This document shows, piece after piece, positions 1 to 7,707 of a DNA stretch of 52,192 nt. Positions within the stretch are counted from its first letter, which is position 1. Each line of letters starts with the position of its first letter. The notes under the pieces were generated by a model, which was not told the origin of the DNA, did no database searches, and saw only the letters and a list, made by a program, of their open reading frames with translations. The position numbers and the translations under genes are program-made. The stretch covers positions 1 through 52,192 of the forward strand of contig JABDMM010000012.1 of NCBI GenBank assembly GCA_013001465.1, given 5' to 3'. The stretch is from Chitinophagales bacterium (GTDB lineage: Bacteria > Bacteroidota > Bacteroidia > Chitinophagales > JABDMM01).

Positions 1-1
1 C

Positions 2-262
2 CCCACAGCCTTTAGTCCAAATGGTGACCAGTTAAATGATCAATATCAGATCCTCCATTACAGTGGTAAATATGAAGCATTAGAATTCAGTATTTATAAT
101 CGCTGGGGTGATGAAGTTTTCAAAAGCGAAAGCTTAGATGAAGGCTGGGATGGAACGATGAACAATGAGCCCTTGCCGGTTGGAGTGTATGTTTATTCTG
201 TTTCGTATAGTTGCGATGGCGAGTTTATCAATGGTGTGGGCGAGATCAGCTTGATCAGATAG
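2..262 (+). CDS. 3' end of a T9SS cargo protein (gliding motility-associated C-terminal domain)
   Basis: The reading frame is open from the window edge and ends with TAG at 260-262, so only the last 86 residues are visible. They form a gliding motility-associated C-terminal (type B T9SS sorting) domain: an FSPNGDQLND motif, then IYNRWGDEVF, then GWDGTMNNEPLPVGVYVYSV and a final short beta strand ending in IR. The order matches the end of the 949-aa cargo protein at 20226-23075. In Bacteroidota this domain sends large adhesin-like proteins through the outer membrane by the type IX system, and it is normally the extreme C-terminus, as here. The passenger lies outside the window, so its function cannot be read. 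Confidence 0.85.
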   Translation, partial: PTAFSPNGDQLNDQYQILHYSGKYEALEFSIYNRWGDEVFKSESLDEGWDGTMNNEPLPVGVYVYSVSYSCDGEFINGVGEISLIR

Positions 263-288
263 TTCATGTGCTCGTGTGCTCGTTTGCT
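263..288 (+). repeat. Family A 8-bp degenerate repeat run
   Basis: Immediately after the stop codon come units of the form [GT]TGCTC[AG]T (TGTGCTCG, TGTGCTCG, TTTGCTGA). An inverted run lies at 505-526, so the two could pair across about 220 bp. The same unit recurs at 2021, 4868, 27624, 32682, 43419, 44853 and 45071. The function is unknown. Its placement directly 3' of genes suggests a role in transcript ends or simple slippage-driven growth. Confidence 0.7.
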
Positions 289-328
289 GAAATTTCTTCT
301 GAAGAAAAAAGAAGGTGGTGGATTCATG

Positions 329-475
329 CTCTTGGTTTCATTTTTTGATTTGAAAATTGAGGATGTGAATTTTTACCGCAGAGTTCTCAGAGGGGTATCC
401 ATTTCTAAGAGTTACTCTGTGCTAACACTGTGTTCTCTGTGGTTAGAGTGTACCTTGCCAAGCGCAGAGAAGCTG
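329..475 (+). repeat. Family B CGCAGAG-type intergenic repeat, copy 1
   Basis: This stretch carries ACCGCAGAG at 375-383, a partly inverted CTCTGTGGTTA at about 436-446 and GCGCAGAGAAG near 462. It therefore holds an imperfect large inverted structure. A second copy in the same orientation lies at 2078-2229, including a shared stretch of about 35 bp with no visible difference, so the two copies flank the gene at 726-2018. A short open frame running through this segment (266-520) has no protein-like features and is treated as non-coding. The rest of the 263-725 gap shows no gene. Confidence 0.75.
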
Positions 476-504
476 GTCAAACTTGAGCTCAGCTCAATAA
501 AAAT

Positions 505-526
505 ACACATGAGCAAATGAGCACAT
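505..526 (-). repeat. Family A repeat run, inverted orientation
   Basis: ACATGAGCAAATGAGCACATT is the reverse complement of the 8-bp family A unit seen at 263-288. The two runs enclose the family B element, so the 263-526 segment as a whole has inverted-repeat ends. Past it, 527-725 holds no recognisable gene; it is the leader of the gene at 726. Confidence 0.65.
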
Positions 527-725
527 TATCTTCACACCAATGGCTTTTCTCACTTTCAAAATAAACCTAATGTGTTCAGGTAAAAACATTATATTTAACA
601 TATATATCTGAAAAGTTTATCTTGAGGACTTCGATCACCGCATTAAACATTCTGCAATTCTCACTGCTTATGACTGGATTCTTTTCGGAATAAGACTTCT
701 TATTCTTTAACCTAAATTACTTAAG

Positions 726-2018
726 ATGAAAAATTTATTGATTTTTACTTGTACATGTATCATGCTGCTTGTTTTACCGCTTAACTCTATCGGGCAATCA
801 AATAAAACAAAAGGAAATTCTGCTAATGCTCAAAACAATGGAAACAAGAACGGTGTCTGTAACAATATTCAACAATGCAACGATAAAAACTTTTCTGCGA
901 CTGAAGATGATGACCTTAATGCCGGTGAGTTTTACAACAGTATGAACGACAATGCTGTTAATGTGGTGCATTCTGAATATACAGGCGGTCCTAATTTTGC
1001 TCGGGCTTACTTTGGTAAAAGTGCTCCGGCAGAAGGAGTTGGGATCGGTGCACGATTTGAAGCAGGTTTTTGTGCCATTGAAGCATTCACTCTAAACAAC
1101 GGTGCAAATCTATCCCCACAATTGTTTGGGACCTTTACCGCTGCAATTGGTGGTGGCCTAAATACGGTTAGCTTCGGTGTAGTTGGCGGTGCTGGTGGAA
1201 TGGATTCGACAGTAAACATTGGAGTTTATGGTTTTACACATGATCTTGGTGGAGCTGGTGCTCTGAATTATAGTGGTTTCTTCGAAGGTGATGTATTCAT
1301 AGGTGGAACCATGATAAACCCCTCTGACAAAAAACTTAAACAAAACACACAGGAACTGGATAAAAGCTTGAGCAAGTTGAACAAGCTTTCTGCAAAATCC
1401 TACACTTACAAGACAGAAGAATACAGCTACATGAATTTACCGAAAGGTGAACAATACGGCTTTATCGCGCAGGAACTGGAAGAAGTGTTTCCTCAGCTTG
1501 TAAGTAAGAATATCCTCCCTGCAACAGATGAAAGAAGAACGGAACTGCCACAACACGGCGCTGTTGAATTTAAGGGGATCAACTACGTTGGAATGATCCC
1601 TATTATTGTTGAAGCTATCAATGAGCAAAGTGCGATCATCGAGGAAAAAGATCTGCGTATAACAGAGCTTGAAGATCAGCTGGATCAACTTTTGGTGCGG
1701 GTTAAGGCAATTGAATCGGTAATGTCTTTAGATGGTTCAGGAGATACAGACAAGCCATTTATGAAGCAAAATCAACCGAATCCTTCTAACGGTTCGACTT
1801 CCATAGAATATTATCTGCCTGAAAACACAGGAACCGCTTTCCTTAAAGTATACAATACAAGCGGAAAGGAAATACACTCCTTTATGCTCAATGGTATTGG
1901 TTATAACAAGATCGATGTGAACATGAGAGATCAGGCAACAGCTACTTACTTCTATTCATTATTTATAGATGGTATTGCAGTCGATACGAAACAGATGGTC
2001 ATTAACAGACTTGACTAA
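726..2018 (+). CDS. Secreted S74-type intramolecular chaperone protein with T9SS type A sorting domain
   Basis: 430 residues. Residues 1-24 form a signal peptide ending SIGQS. An Asn/Gly-rich passenger follows to about 195, with Gly-rich beta-like stretches (GTFTAAIGGGLNTVSFGVVG). From about 198 comes a Peptidase_S74/endosialidase intramolecular chaperone domain: PSDKKLKQN, then YGFIAQELEEVFPQLV, then a GINYVGMIPIIVEAINEQ helix and a coiled coil (residues about 300-335). Ser200 and Lys205 have the SxxxxK spacing of the known autocleavage dyad of phage endosialidases. Residues about 343-430 are a type A T9SS sorting domain (QNQPNPSNGSTSIEYYLPEN and a Gly/Ile-rich end). By family knowledge, the chaperone trimerises the passenger and then cuts itself off. 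Combination with a C-terminal export signal is the odd point, because cleavage would separate passenger from signal. It sits alone between direct repeats. Confidence 0.85.
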   Translation: MKNLLIFTCTCIMLLVLPLNSIGQSNKTKGNSANAQNNGNKNGVCNNIQQCNDKNFSATEDDDLNAGEFYNSMNDNAVNVVHSEYTGGPNFARAYFGKSAPAEGVGIGARFEAGFCAIEAFTLNNGANLSPQLFGTFTAAIGGGLNTVSFGVVGGAGGMDSTVNIGVYGFTHDLGGAGALNYSGFFEGDVFIGGTMINPSDKKLKQNTQELDKSLSKLNKLSAKSYTYKTEEYSYMNLPKGEQYGFIAQELEEVFPQLVSKNILPATDERRTELPQHGAVEFKGINYVGMIPIIVEAINEQSAIIEEKDLRITELEDQLDQLLVRVKAIESVMSLDGSGDTDKPFMKQNQPNPSNGSTSIEYYLPENTGTAFLKVYNTSGKEIHSFMLNGIGYNKIDVNMRDQATATYFYSLFIDGIAVDTKQMVINRLD

Positions 2019-2020
2019 CT

Positions 2021-2229
2021 TGTTTATGTGCTCATTTGCTCATGGGTTCATGTGTTCATTTGCGCATGGATTCATTTGCTCTTGGGTTCATTTTTTGATT
2101 TGTAAATGGTGAATGGAGAATTTTTACCGCAGAGTTCTCAGAGGGGTATCCATCTCAGAGTTACACTGAGTTAGCACTGTGTTCTCTGTGGTTAAAAATA
2201 TAACCTTCCGAACCGCAGAGAATCTGCAA
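2021..2229 (+). repeat. Family A run plus family B repeat, copy 2
   Basis: 2021-2091 is a long, degraded run of the 8-bp unit (TGTGCTCATTTGCTCATGGG and onward) starting just after the stop of the preceding gene. 2126-2229 is a close copy of the CGCAGAG element at 375-475, in the same orientation. Together with copy 1 it forms direct repeats of about 150 bp on both sides of the S74/T9SS gene. Confidence 0.75.
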
Positions 2230-2249
2230 GCATATGATACGGAAAGCAT

Positions 2250-4667
2250 TTAATGCAGGATCAATGGTGGTTGACCAGGTGAGTTTATTACAGTGATCTC
2301 TATGCAACTAGACAAGCTCAAACATGAACCATTAGAGGCTTGCACACAAACGTCTCCTGTAGAGTTTCCAAAGTCCACAGTTATACTTGTGGTACCCTGA
2401 CCAGATGTTATGGTCGCTCCTACCGGAGCAGTCCATACATACGAAGTCGCTCCTGCGACGGCTGTTATAGAATATGTTTCTCCGGTGGTATTCTCGCAAA
2501 CAGAGGTATTGGATGCTGTTATGATTCCTGGAGTTGTTGGGCGACAGTCCAGCGTGTCATCGCAATCAACTAATCCATCTCCATCATCATCCACACTATT
2601 ATTACAGACTTCAGCAACGACATATCCAAAGTTATTAGCTGTATCGATCTCTCCACCGCATGTATAAAGTGCAGCTGTCTGTAGCAATGGAGTAGTAAGT
2701 GTAAAATTCGGTGGCAAAGAGTTCGTATCTACTTCAATGATGTAGTGATCAGTTTCGTTTATGTAAGCAAATTCTATTACCAATCTCGGTGATTTGGCTG
2801 GATCTAGATCATGGGAATAACACTCCCTCTTCCCTAGCCCGCCATCAATAATGAAGACCATACTGTTTCCTGCGCTCCATGCTGGCAAGTCTATCAACTC
2901 CTGTACGATTGGAGTAAGGTCAGGTGACTGATACAGCGAATCCGTTTGCCAGGCTTCGAGGCTGTCCCAGTTCGTTGTATTAGCAGTTGATGTTCTTCCA
3001 GAAATATCATAGTTTCCGGAACCATCCGTGAAAGTGCCAGGAGTAGCATTCAATTCGCCATAGATCGACAAATTCACACCAGTGGAGTGATTCGCATAAG
3101 ATGTGAACTCAATATATGCATTCGTGATCACAGCAGTCGATGGAATATTGATATTTTGAAACCGCATACCAACGATATACGGACCTGAAGGAGGGCCTTG
3201 ATTTAAATAACCAAAATCAAGATCATTACTCCAGGTAAAGGTGTTACCGGATGTTACTTCCTGTTCGGCATCATCAGAATTAGCCTGAATAGGTAGAGAG
3301 TCCTTAGGGACATTGATCAAAAATATATAGGATCCATCGACTCCGGAATAAGTCGAATCGATCATAACATCTCCTCCATCCAACGAACCGCTGGCATTGA
3401 CATCATCATAGAGATAAAGTTTAACATTATTTGCTGCAGTTTCAGCGGGATCAAAAATACCATCAGCATTTGTGTGGTCATCAAAGACAAAACCGCTCAA
3501 AGTATCTGCATCGAAATTTGAACAAGCCACGGTGACAAAAACTATCGCTGTATCGCATTTAGAAGGTGAAGAAGTATCACAGACCTCATAGGTAAAAGTA
3601 TCCCTGCCAACAAAACCAGGATCAGGCGTATAGCTTATCGAACCATTAAGATTGGCAACAACTGCAGCTGATAAAGGACTGTCCACGACCGAAACATTGA
3701 CCGTATCTATACTCCAATCATTTGAGAGCACGGTAATATCGGTCGTTATATCATGGTAAACCAGTACAACATCATCTATCGCAAATGGACTTGGTGAGAT
3801 TGCCGGGCAACCGCAAGATGCCCACTGGACAGAAGGGTCAATGGTTCCAGAATTAGCGTCAACATAGGGCGGCCCTCCAGGCGGGGTAAGATCAACTACC
3901 GCTATGTTACCGGTTATTATTCCACTTCCTGTATTGTTTGAATTACTACTAATAGTTATAGTGCCACAAGTAAGTCCGACCACGGTCTTTTTATTATCCC
4001 AGTCAGTAACATTAATGCATCCACCATTATTTGTAAATATCCGTCCGGGATTTAAGTTATCCCACAAACCATTTATTGTGATCGATCCTTGATTGAATAC
4101 ATCGTAATTTGATTTGAAGCGGGAGTTCCCAACTATGTTCCCATAGTTAAACAATAAGCTGGCATCCAGTTGATCAAAGTTTCCCTGGATGAGCGCGCTT
4201 CCATAGTTATTAAACGTAGCTGAATTTCTGCTATTCATAGCATTGGACACATAGATAGAATCATAATTATTGAAAGTTGCTTCATTACGCACATCCAATC
4301 CATTGTTTTCAGTGATGGTGCCATAATTGTTAAATGTACCGTAATCGACATCCAGATTACTGAATATCATTGATCCGTAGTTATTGACCACACTATTGGT
4401 ATCAGCGGAATAAAGAATATTAAACGTCTGAGGATTTGTTGCACAATTTTCGAGGATCCCACCATTCATCGTAATGGTTCCTGTGTAATCTGCACCAGCA
4501 GCAAGACATAGCTTCTGACCTGAATTCACGGTATAATTGCTCGGGTCAGCTCCGTTTATCGTGCTAGTACAACCGGTAGAGGGGCATTGACCATATACCT
4601 CCACACCTACACTTATCAGCAGAAATAAAGCCCCGATAGTGATTAATATTTTAAATAATCCACTCAA
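2250..4667 (-). CDS. Large secreted multidomain protein lacking a sorting domain
   Basis: 805 residues from a TTG codon at 4667; no in-frame ATG lies upstream before a stop, and the TTG puts a good signal peptide (residues 1-27, ending VEVYGQ) at the N-terminus. Next come repeated Asn/Tyr strands of the form FNNYGxxxxxN (about 90-215), likely a beta-solenoid. A cadherin-like/Big domain follows (about 300-385; GSISYTPDPGFVGRDTFTYE), then an SdrD-B-like domain (LSGFVFDDHTNADGIFDPAE, about 395-455) and a sandwich domain. The stretch CNNSVDDDGDGLVDCDD at about 690-710 is a calcium-binding-type Asp repeat. Last is a PKD-like domain ending CIEITVINSPGQPPLILH. Proteins of this build normally end in a T9SS sorting domain; this one stops right beside a family B repeat, so it may be 3'-truncated. 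Confidence 0.75.
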   Translation of the reverse strand: MSGLFKILITIGALFLLISVGVEVYGQCPSTGCTSTINGADPSNYTVNSGQKLCLAAGADYTGTITMNGGILENCATNPQTFNILYSADTNSVVNNYGSMIFSNLDVDYGTFNNYGTITENNGLDVRNEATFNNYDSIYVSNAMNSRNSATFNNYGSALIQGNFDQLDASLLFNYGNIVGNSRFKSNYDVFNQGSITINGLWDNLNPGRIFTNNGGCINVTDWDNKKTVVGLTCGTITISSNSNNTGSGIITGNIAVVDLTPPGGPPYVDANSGTIDPSVQWASCGCPAISPSPFAIDDVVLVYHDITTDITVLSNDWSIDTVNVSVVDSPLSAAVVANLNGSISYTPDPGFVGRDTFTYEVCDTSSPSKCDTAIVFVTVACSNFDADTLSGFVFDDHTNADGIFDPAETAANNVKLYLYDDVNASGSLDGGDVMIDSTYSGVDGSYIFLINVPKDSLPIQANSDDAEQEVTSGNTFTWSNDLDFGYLNQGPPSGPYIVGMRFQNINIPSTAVITNAYIEFTSYANHSTGVNLSIYGELNATPGTFTDGSGNYDISGRTSTANTTNWDSLEAWQTDSLYQSPDLTPIVQELIDLPAWSAGNSMVFIIDGGLGKRECYSHDLDPAKSPRLVIEFAYINETDHYIIEVDTNSLPPNFTLTTPLLQTAALYTCGGEIDTANNFGYVVAEVCNNSVDDDGDGLVDCDDTLDCRPTTPGIITASNTSVCENTTGETYSITAVAGATSYVWTAPVGATITSGQGTTSITVDFGNSTGDVCVQASNGSCLSLSSCIEITVINSPGQPPLILH

Positions 4668-4826
4668 ATGAATCCAAATACATTATCTTAATTACTTATG
4701 TATTAAACAAGGTATATCTTTCCTGCTTTCTTACGTTTTTTGAGAGGAGTTGTTTTGGTAAAAATTGAGGATGGTCATTGAGAATTGAGGAGTGGCTTCA
4801 CCACATCGCTTTGTTTTATGGAAGAG

Positions 4827-4898
4827 TCAATGTAAATTGATCACCATTGACTTTTAACAATAACTCCACACGAGCAAATGAGCACATGAACAAATGAA
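4827..4898 (-). repeat. Inverted repeat and family A run downstream of the SnoaL-like gene
   Basis: In the 4668-4900 gap, GTCAATG and CATTGAC form a 7-bp inverted repeat with a 12-nt spacer (about 4826-4852). 4868-4898 holds family A units in minus orientation, directly after the stop of the minus-strand gene at 4901. The rest of the gap is A/T-rich leader of the gene at 2250-4667. No U-tract follows the inverted repeat on the minus strand, so it is not a convincing terminator. Confidence 0.5.
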
Positions 4899-4900
4899 CT

Positions 4901-5440
4901 CTATTCCGGAGGACTCACTGAATATCCGAGTTGGCTCATCATAGCCATATTATCGAAGTACGCATCTTCTCTGACGAACTTGCCATCATCGTTGGTTTGC
5001 CAAACACTGAATCCATGAACTTCCATTGGATTGTTGGTTGGTGGGTTCTCCATGAAAGGCCCAGTGTTGGTTCCGGTTACAGTCCAGTAAATATAGGATG
5101 TTCCATCTTTGATGGTGAATTTATCCATTGTGACATTAAAATCTGGGAAGGCAGATATGAAGTTTTTCATATTTGCTTCGTAGGCAGCTTTATCAGCACT
5201 TTCCTCAACACCATTAGTAGTGCGCACCACATTATCAGCTACAACTTCTGGCAGTTTTGCATTTCCACTATTCCATGCTTCCACAACCTGGTCCATTTTC
5301 TGACTCATTGCCTCATGCTGAGTCGTCATCGCAGCATCCATCTCTTCCATGACAGCCGTCTTAACCTCTTCCATTGATGGCGGTTGTTCACAAGAAGCAA
5401 ACAGGAAGATCATACTAACAGATAAAAATAAATATCTCAT
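4901..5440 (-). CDS. SnoaL-like (NTF2 fold) lipoprotein
   Basis: 179 residues. A short signal peptide ends in a lipobox (LFASC, Cys17), so the mature protein is probably a lipid-anchored periplasmic or outer-membrane protein. Residues about 20-50 are Met/Glu-rich and helical (MEEVKTAVMEEMDAAM). Residues about 55-175 look like a SnoaL/NTF2-like ester-cyclase fold: VVEAWNSGN, then VVADNVVRTTNG, FISAFPDFNVTMDKF, YIYWTVTGTNTGPF and VHGFSVWQTNDDGKFVRE. Members of this fold bind small molecules or act as cyclases or isomerases; the substrate cannot be told. It appears to be a single-gene unit with an A-repeat run right behind its stop codon. Confidence 0.75.
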   Translation of the reverse strand: MRYLFLSVSMIFLFASCEQPPSMEEVKTAVMEEMDAAMTTQHEAMSQKMDQVVEAWNSGNAKLPEVVADNVVRTTNGVEESADKAAYEANMKNFISAFPDFNVTMDKFTIKDGTSYIYWTVTGTNTGPFMENPPTNNPMEVHGFSVWQTNDDGKFVREDAYFDNMAMMSQLGYSVSPPE

Positions 5441-5583
5441 GATTTGGAGTTTTAGTTTGATTAAATATATAATTTATTTTGAAACTGAAAAGTATATTTG
5501 AGATTAGATTTATTCACCCTATTGTAACAGGGGGTTTGCTCATCTCTCCGTGGTAATATTTATCCATCTAACAGGAAGAGAAA

Positions 5584-5703
5584 TCAATGCGGAGGATGAT
5601 GGATATCTCTTCCTTTCTTTTGTTCTCTGATACTGTGAGTTATCGTCACAATGATATATATCATTATGATGATCATGGATATTAATGTAATAATTGCGGC
5701 CAT
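5584..5703 (-). CDS. 39-residue single-pass membrane protein
   Basis: A small gene on the minus strand starts with ATG at 5703-5701 and ends with TGA at 5586-5584. It encodes MAAIITLISMIIIMIYIIVT followed by a hydrophilic tail rich in Arg, Lys and His (ITHSIREQKKGRDIHHPPH). That is one transmembrane helix and a basic, His-rich cytoplasmic end. Support: a TAACTTTG element, matching the Bacteroidota -7 consensus TAnnTTTG, lies 20-27 nt upstream of the ATG, and the hydrophobicity pattern is protein-like. No family was recognised. The tail could contact nucleic acid, metal or a partner; that is speculation. It lies between unrelated genes. Confidence 0.5.
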   Translation of the reverse strand: MAAIITLISMIIIMIYIIVTITHSIREQKKGRDIHHPPH

Positions 5704-6076
5704 TTCCTAATTATTGATATTACAAAGTTAATATTCATTTGATAAATTTCAGTAATTTTTCTAACAGCTTATTCTTCTCAGCAATCTAAAATAGCATTAA
5801 TAAGATGGGCATAATTCGTATCTTAAGTATAGATAAGACCTTGCCTGTTCAGCTTGTTTGCTCGGATCATGATCAAAAAAGTTTCCTTAACTATCGCCTT
5901 CATTTTGTTGTTTTGATGCTACGAATAAGTCAGTGCCAGATACAATTTAATCTAATGAATTGTTCTAATCAATCTCATTGACCTATAGATGATTATTATC
6001 ATAGTAAAATGTAACCAACGTCATTCTTACTAAGTGGATCTTCCGGTAAGTTCATCTTGTACCAAATTGACTACCT
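5704..6076. other. 373-bp non-coding gap with a possible lipoprotein remnant
   Basis: Apart from the promoter of the small minus-strand gene, no intact gene was found. At 5869-5916 (+) a start codon opens MIKKVSLTIAFILLF, a typical Bacteroidota lipoprotein signal peptide. It ends at TGA immediately followed by TGC (Cys), where a lipobox Cys would be expected, and by another stop soon after. This looks like the decayed 5' end of a lipoprotein gene. A 58-codon frame at 5805-5981 overlaps it and has no protein-like character. Confidence 0.35.
5723..5730 (-). promoter_or_regulatory. Bacteroidota-type -7 promoter element
   Basis: On the minus strand the bases read TAACTTTG, an exact match to the TAnnTTTG -7 box used by the main sigma factor of Bacteroidota. 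It would start transcription about 10-15 nt upstream of the small gene at 5584-5703. No clear TTG -33 box was found at the expected distance, so the assignment rests on one element plus position. Confidence 0.45.
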
Positions 6077-7699
6077 ATGAATTCTTTCCATAGACCTCTG
6101 TTTATTGTTGTTACTTTTTTACTGGTTTTCCTTTTTCTGCACCAATCTTGCCACTACTTCATGGTTCAGAAATCAACTTCAGACTTTAACACAACCTTGG
6201 CCAGCTTTGGGGATGCACATAAACACTTTGCAGTCAACCAGGGAATGAATCTTTACCGATTGAATGCAATTTCAATAGATTCTACAGGCATTCAAGCTAT
6301 TGCGAATTTTAGCAAATCAGGTGAATTCCTTTATGCCGAGGACAAAAGTTATCGTTACACGAAAACAGAAAGGGAAATTCTACATGAGGTTCATTTTTAC
6401 CTAAATAACGAATCAGAACCTCTAGAGGAAGGGAAAGTCCGCATACCTTATTCTGATATCAAAGAAATCCGGATCCTTGATAAAGATGAAGGGAAAACTG
6501 TGGCGTCTTATGTTGGTGCATCAATTGCAATTGCAGGAGCAACAGCCGGTCTTATGACAGCCCTGATTATTGCACTCAAGAGCTCATGTCCCTATGTGTA
6601 TGTAAACAATGGAGAGGTCTTCGTTTTCGAGGGAGAGATCTTTGGTGGTGCGATCGCTAAGAATCTTGCAAGAGATGACTATCTCCCATTACCTTCAATA
6701 ATAGATGAGGATGGGAAATATTCTATAAGGATCAGCAATGAACTCAAAGAGCGTCAATACACAGATCTTGCAAATCTTATCGTCGTGGATCACCCGAAGG
6801 GATCAGAAGTGTTACTTGATAAAAAAGGAAATGCGAAATTGATCAGCGATCCGCAAAGCGTTACTTCAGCTCATTCATATAACGGGCAAGACCTTACCGC
6901 CACACTTAAAGAGAAAGACAGTTCAATTTACTTTTTTAATGATGTTGAAAATTCAGAAAACGGGATCATAATGAAGTTTGATAAGCCTGCAAGTGCTGGT
7001 AATGGAAAGCTATTGTTAAAAAGTAAAAATACATTGTGGGGTGATTATGTGTTTGGCGAATTCCTCAAGAGCTTTGGAAGTTACTTTGACGAATGGATGG
7101 AAGAGTTGGCAGAAAAGCCAGCATCAGATGCATTATTAAACGGTCGCGAACGCAACTTCCCTCTTTCGATCTATATCAAAGATGGCGGTCAGTGGCAGAT
7201 GGTAGAGTATCTCAATACTGTTGGGCCGATGATGTTTAGAGATTTTATCGTACCCATCGATCTCAACGAGATCGCCGGGGATGAGGTAGAGATCAAGATC
7301 GAAACCGGTTTTATGTTCTGGGAAATTGACTATGCTGCTATGGATTTCACGGATGACATGGACCTTGATGTTTCTTATTTGCTTCCTGTTTCTGCAACCA
7401 ATGCGACAGGAGAAGACTTTAGATCGAAACTTGATAAGAAAGACGGAAATTTCATGGCTCAGGAGAATATAGGTGACAGGACAGATATTGTATTTAATGT
7501 ACCATTGATGAAAGAAGATAACGAACGCTCTGTCTTTCTTCATACTCATGGTTATTACGAGTTAATACGTGACTTTGAAGGACCTCCTAACATCGCAAAG
7601 CTTAATAAATTCAAAGAAGCCACTTATTTTTCTGAATACTCTCGCTTAGGTTACATCAAGACACTCAACTGGGAGGACAACTATGCCCTTACTAAATAG
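6077..7699 (+). CDS. Lipoprotein-like protein of unknown function, partner of a radical SAM enzyme
   Basis: 540 residues, no family named with certainty. Residues 1-25 are a hydrophobic signal ending LHQSC, so lipid attachment at Cys25 is likely though the lipobox is imperfect. Residues about 45-135 resemble a beta-rich domain. A second hydrophobic, Ala/Gly-rich helix at about 145-168 (YVGASIAIAGATAGLMTALI) is directly followed by SCPYVYVNNGEVFVFEGEIF at 170-189 and then GGAIAKNLARDDYLPLP. I recall this CPYVYV...FEGE...DYLPLP block as a recurring module of uncharacterised proteins, but cannot verify that here. The C-terminal half is Asp/Glu-rich without clear motifs. The stop is 8 bp before the ATG of the radical SAM gene at 7708, so the two are almost certainly cotranscribed and probably functionally linked. 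A substrate or scaffold role is inference. Confidence 0.7.
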   Translation: MNSFHRPLFIVVTFLLVFLFLHQSCHYFMVQKSTSDFNTTLASFGDAHKHFAVNQGMNLYRLNAISIDSTGIQAIANFSKSGEFLYAEDKSYRYTKTEREILHEVHFYLNNESEPLEEGKVRIPYSDIKEIRILDKDEGKTVASYVGASIAIAGATAGLMTALIIALKSSCPYVYVNNGEVFVFEGEIFGGAIAKNLARDDYLPLPSIIDEDGKYSIRISNELKERQYTDLANLIVVDHPKGSEVLLDKKGNAKLISDPQSVTSAHSYNGQDLTATLKEKDSSIYFFNDVENSENGIIMKFDKPASAGNGKLLLKSKNTLWGDYVFGEFLKSFGSYFDEWMEELAEKPASDALLNGRERNFPLSIYIKDGGQWQMVEYLNTVGPMMFRDFIVPIDLNEIAGDEVEIKIETGFMFWEIDYAAMDFTDDMDLDVSYLLPVSATNATGEDFRSKLDKKDGNFMAQENIGDRTDIVFNVPLMKEDNERSVFLHTHGYYELIRDFEGPPNIAKLNKFKEATYFSEYSRLGYIKTLNWEDNYALTK

Positions 7700-7707
7700 G
7701 ATTGATA

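Noticed and set aside
266-520. Open frame of 84 codons (+)
   Set aside because: It runs through the family A and B repeats, starts in an 8-bp repeat run and has no protein-like pattern.
4931-5377. 148-codon frame (+) opposite the SnoaL-like gene
   Set aside because: Shadow of the minus-strand gene, which has a signal peptide, lipobox and fold-like pattern; the plus frame has none.
5805-5981. Open frame of 58 codons (+) in the gap before 6077
   Set aside because: No signal, domain or promoter; composition looks random and it overlaps the possible lipoprotein remnant in another frame.
7136-7549. 137-codon frame (-) inside the lipoprotein gene
   Set aside because: Antisense shadow without start context or domain.
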